The notes below the pieces were generated by a model. It was not told the DNA's origin, ran no database searches, and saw nothing but the letters and a program-made list of their open reading frames with translations. The position numbers were made by a program, and so were the translations under genes. From an uncultured Gammaproteobacteria bacterium (lineage in GTDB: Bacteria > Pseudomonadota > Gammaproteobacteria > Pseudomonadales > DT-91): a DNA stretch of 5,332 nt. Position 1 is the stretch's first letter. Each line of letters starts with the position of its first letter. The DNA is taken from positions 778 through 6,109 of the forward strand of contig CAKMZU010000222.1 in NCBI GenBank assembly GCA_929200485.1. Reading direction: 5' to 3'. Positions 5,331-5,332 of this stretch are shown here, piece after piece.

Positions 5331-5332
5331 AA

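Noticed and set aside
5294..5332. Intrinsic terminator for the phospholipase or small ORF
   Set aside because: The stem is perfect but no T-run follows on the plus or minus strand; the loop itself is the only T tract.
1..5332. CRISPR array, integron attC sites, tRNA or rRNA genes
   Set aside because: No regularly spaced repeats, no attC-like imperfect palindrome with core sites, and no tRNA cloverleaf or rRNA sequence was recognised on reading.

Overview
The window looks like chromosomal DNA from a marine gammaproteobacterium, most likely Vibrionaceae or a close relative. The main reason is the gene at 3652-5046. Along nearly its whole length it reads like the Vibrio thermolabile hemolysin / VvPlpA class of secreted phospholipases, including the N-terminal domain specific to that class. 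Base composition is moderately AT-rich, and the intergenic stretches are more so. The species cannot be named from this window.

Layout: 1-183 is AT-rich DNA without a gene. 184-781 (minus) is a broken IS5-family transposase: its N-terminal half is missing and one frameshift splits the rest. It sits just behind an intact alpha/beta hydrolase (809-1696, minus). The hydrolase lies 111 bp downstream of, and on the same strand as, a Baeyer-Villiger-type flavin monooxygenase (1808-3196, minus). A 455-bp region (3197-3651) with several inverted repeats separates the monooxygenase from the divergent phospholipase (3652-5046, plus). The phospholipase reading frame runs about 40 residues past where its family normally ends and overlaps a small unidentified ORF (4982-5164, plus). 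The last 170 bp hold no convincing intact gene, only minus-strand frame fragments and a perfect hairpin.

How the genes may work together: a Baeyer-Villiger monooxygenase turns a ketone into an ester and a serine hydrolase can cleave that ester, so the two minus-strand genes plausibly form a two-step ketone-degrading unit. The phospholipase is an independent exported lipid hydrolase that shares only the intergenic region with them.

Most notable observations: (1) the monooxygenase appears to have lost, in frame, about 24 residues that carry the glycine-rich NADPH-binding motif; (2) the phospholipase has Gly in place of the catalytic Asp three residues before its catalytic His, the arrangement reported as a Ser-His-chloride triad in VvPlpA, together with a changed oxyanion-loop sequence; (3) the phospholipase C-terminus looks like frameshift or stop-loss read-through; (4) with the IS remnant, this suggests a locus under gene decay. 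I did not find a wholly new multi-gene system here.
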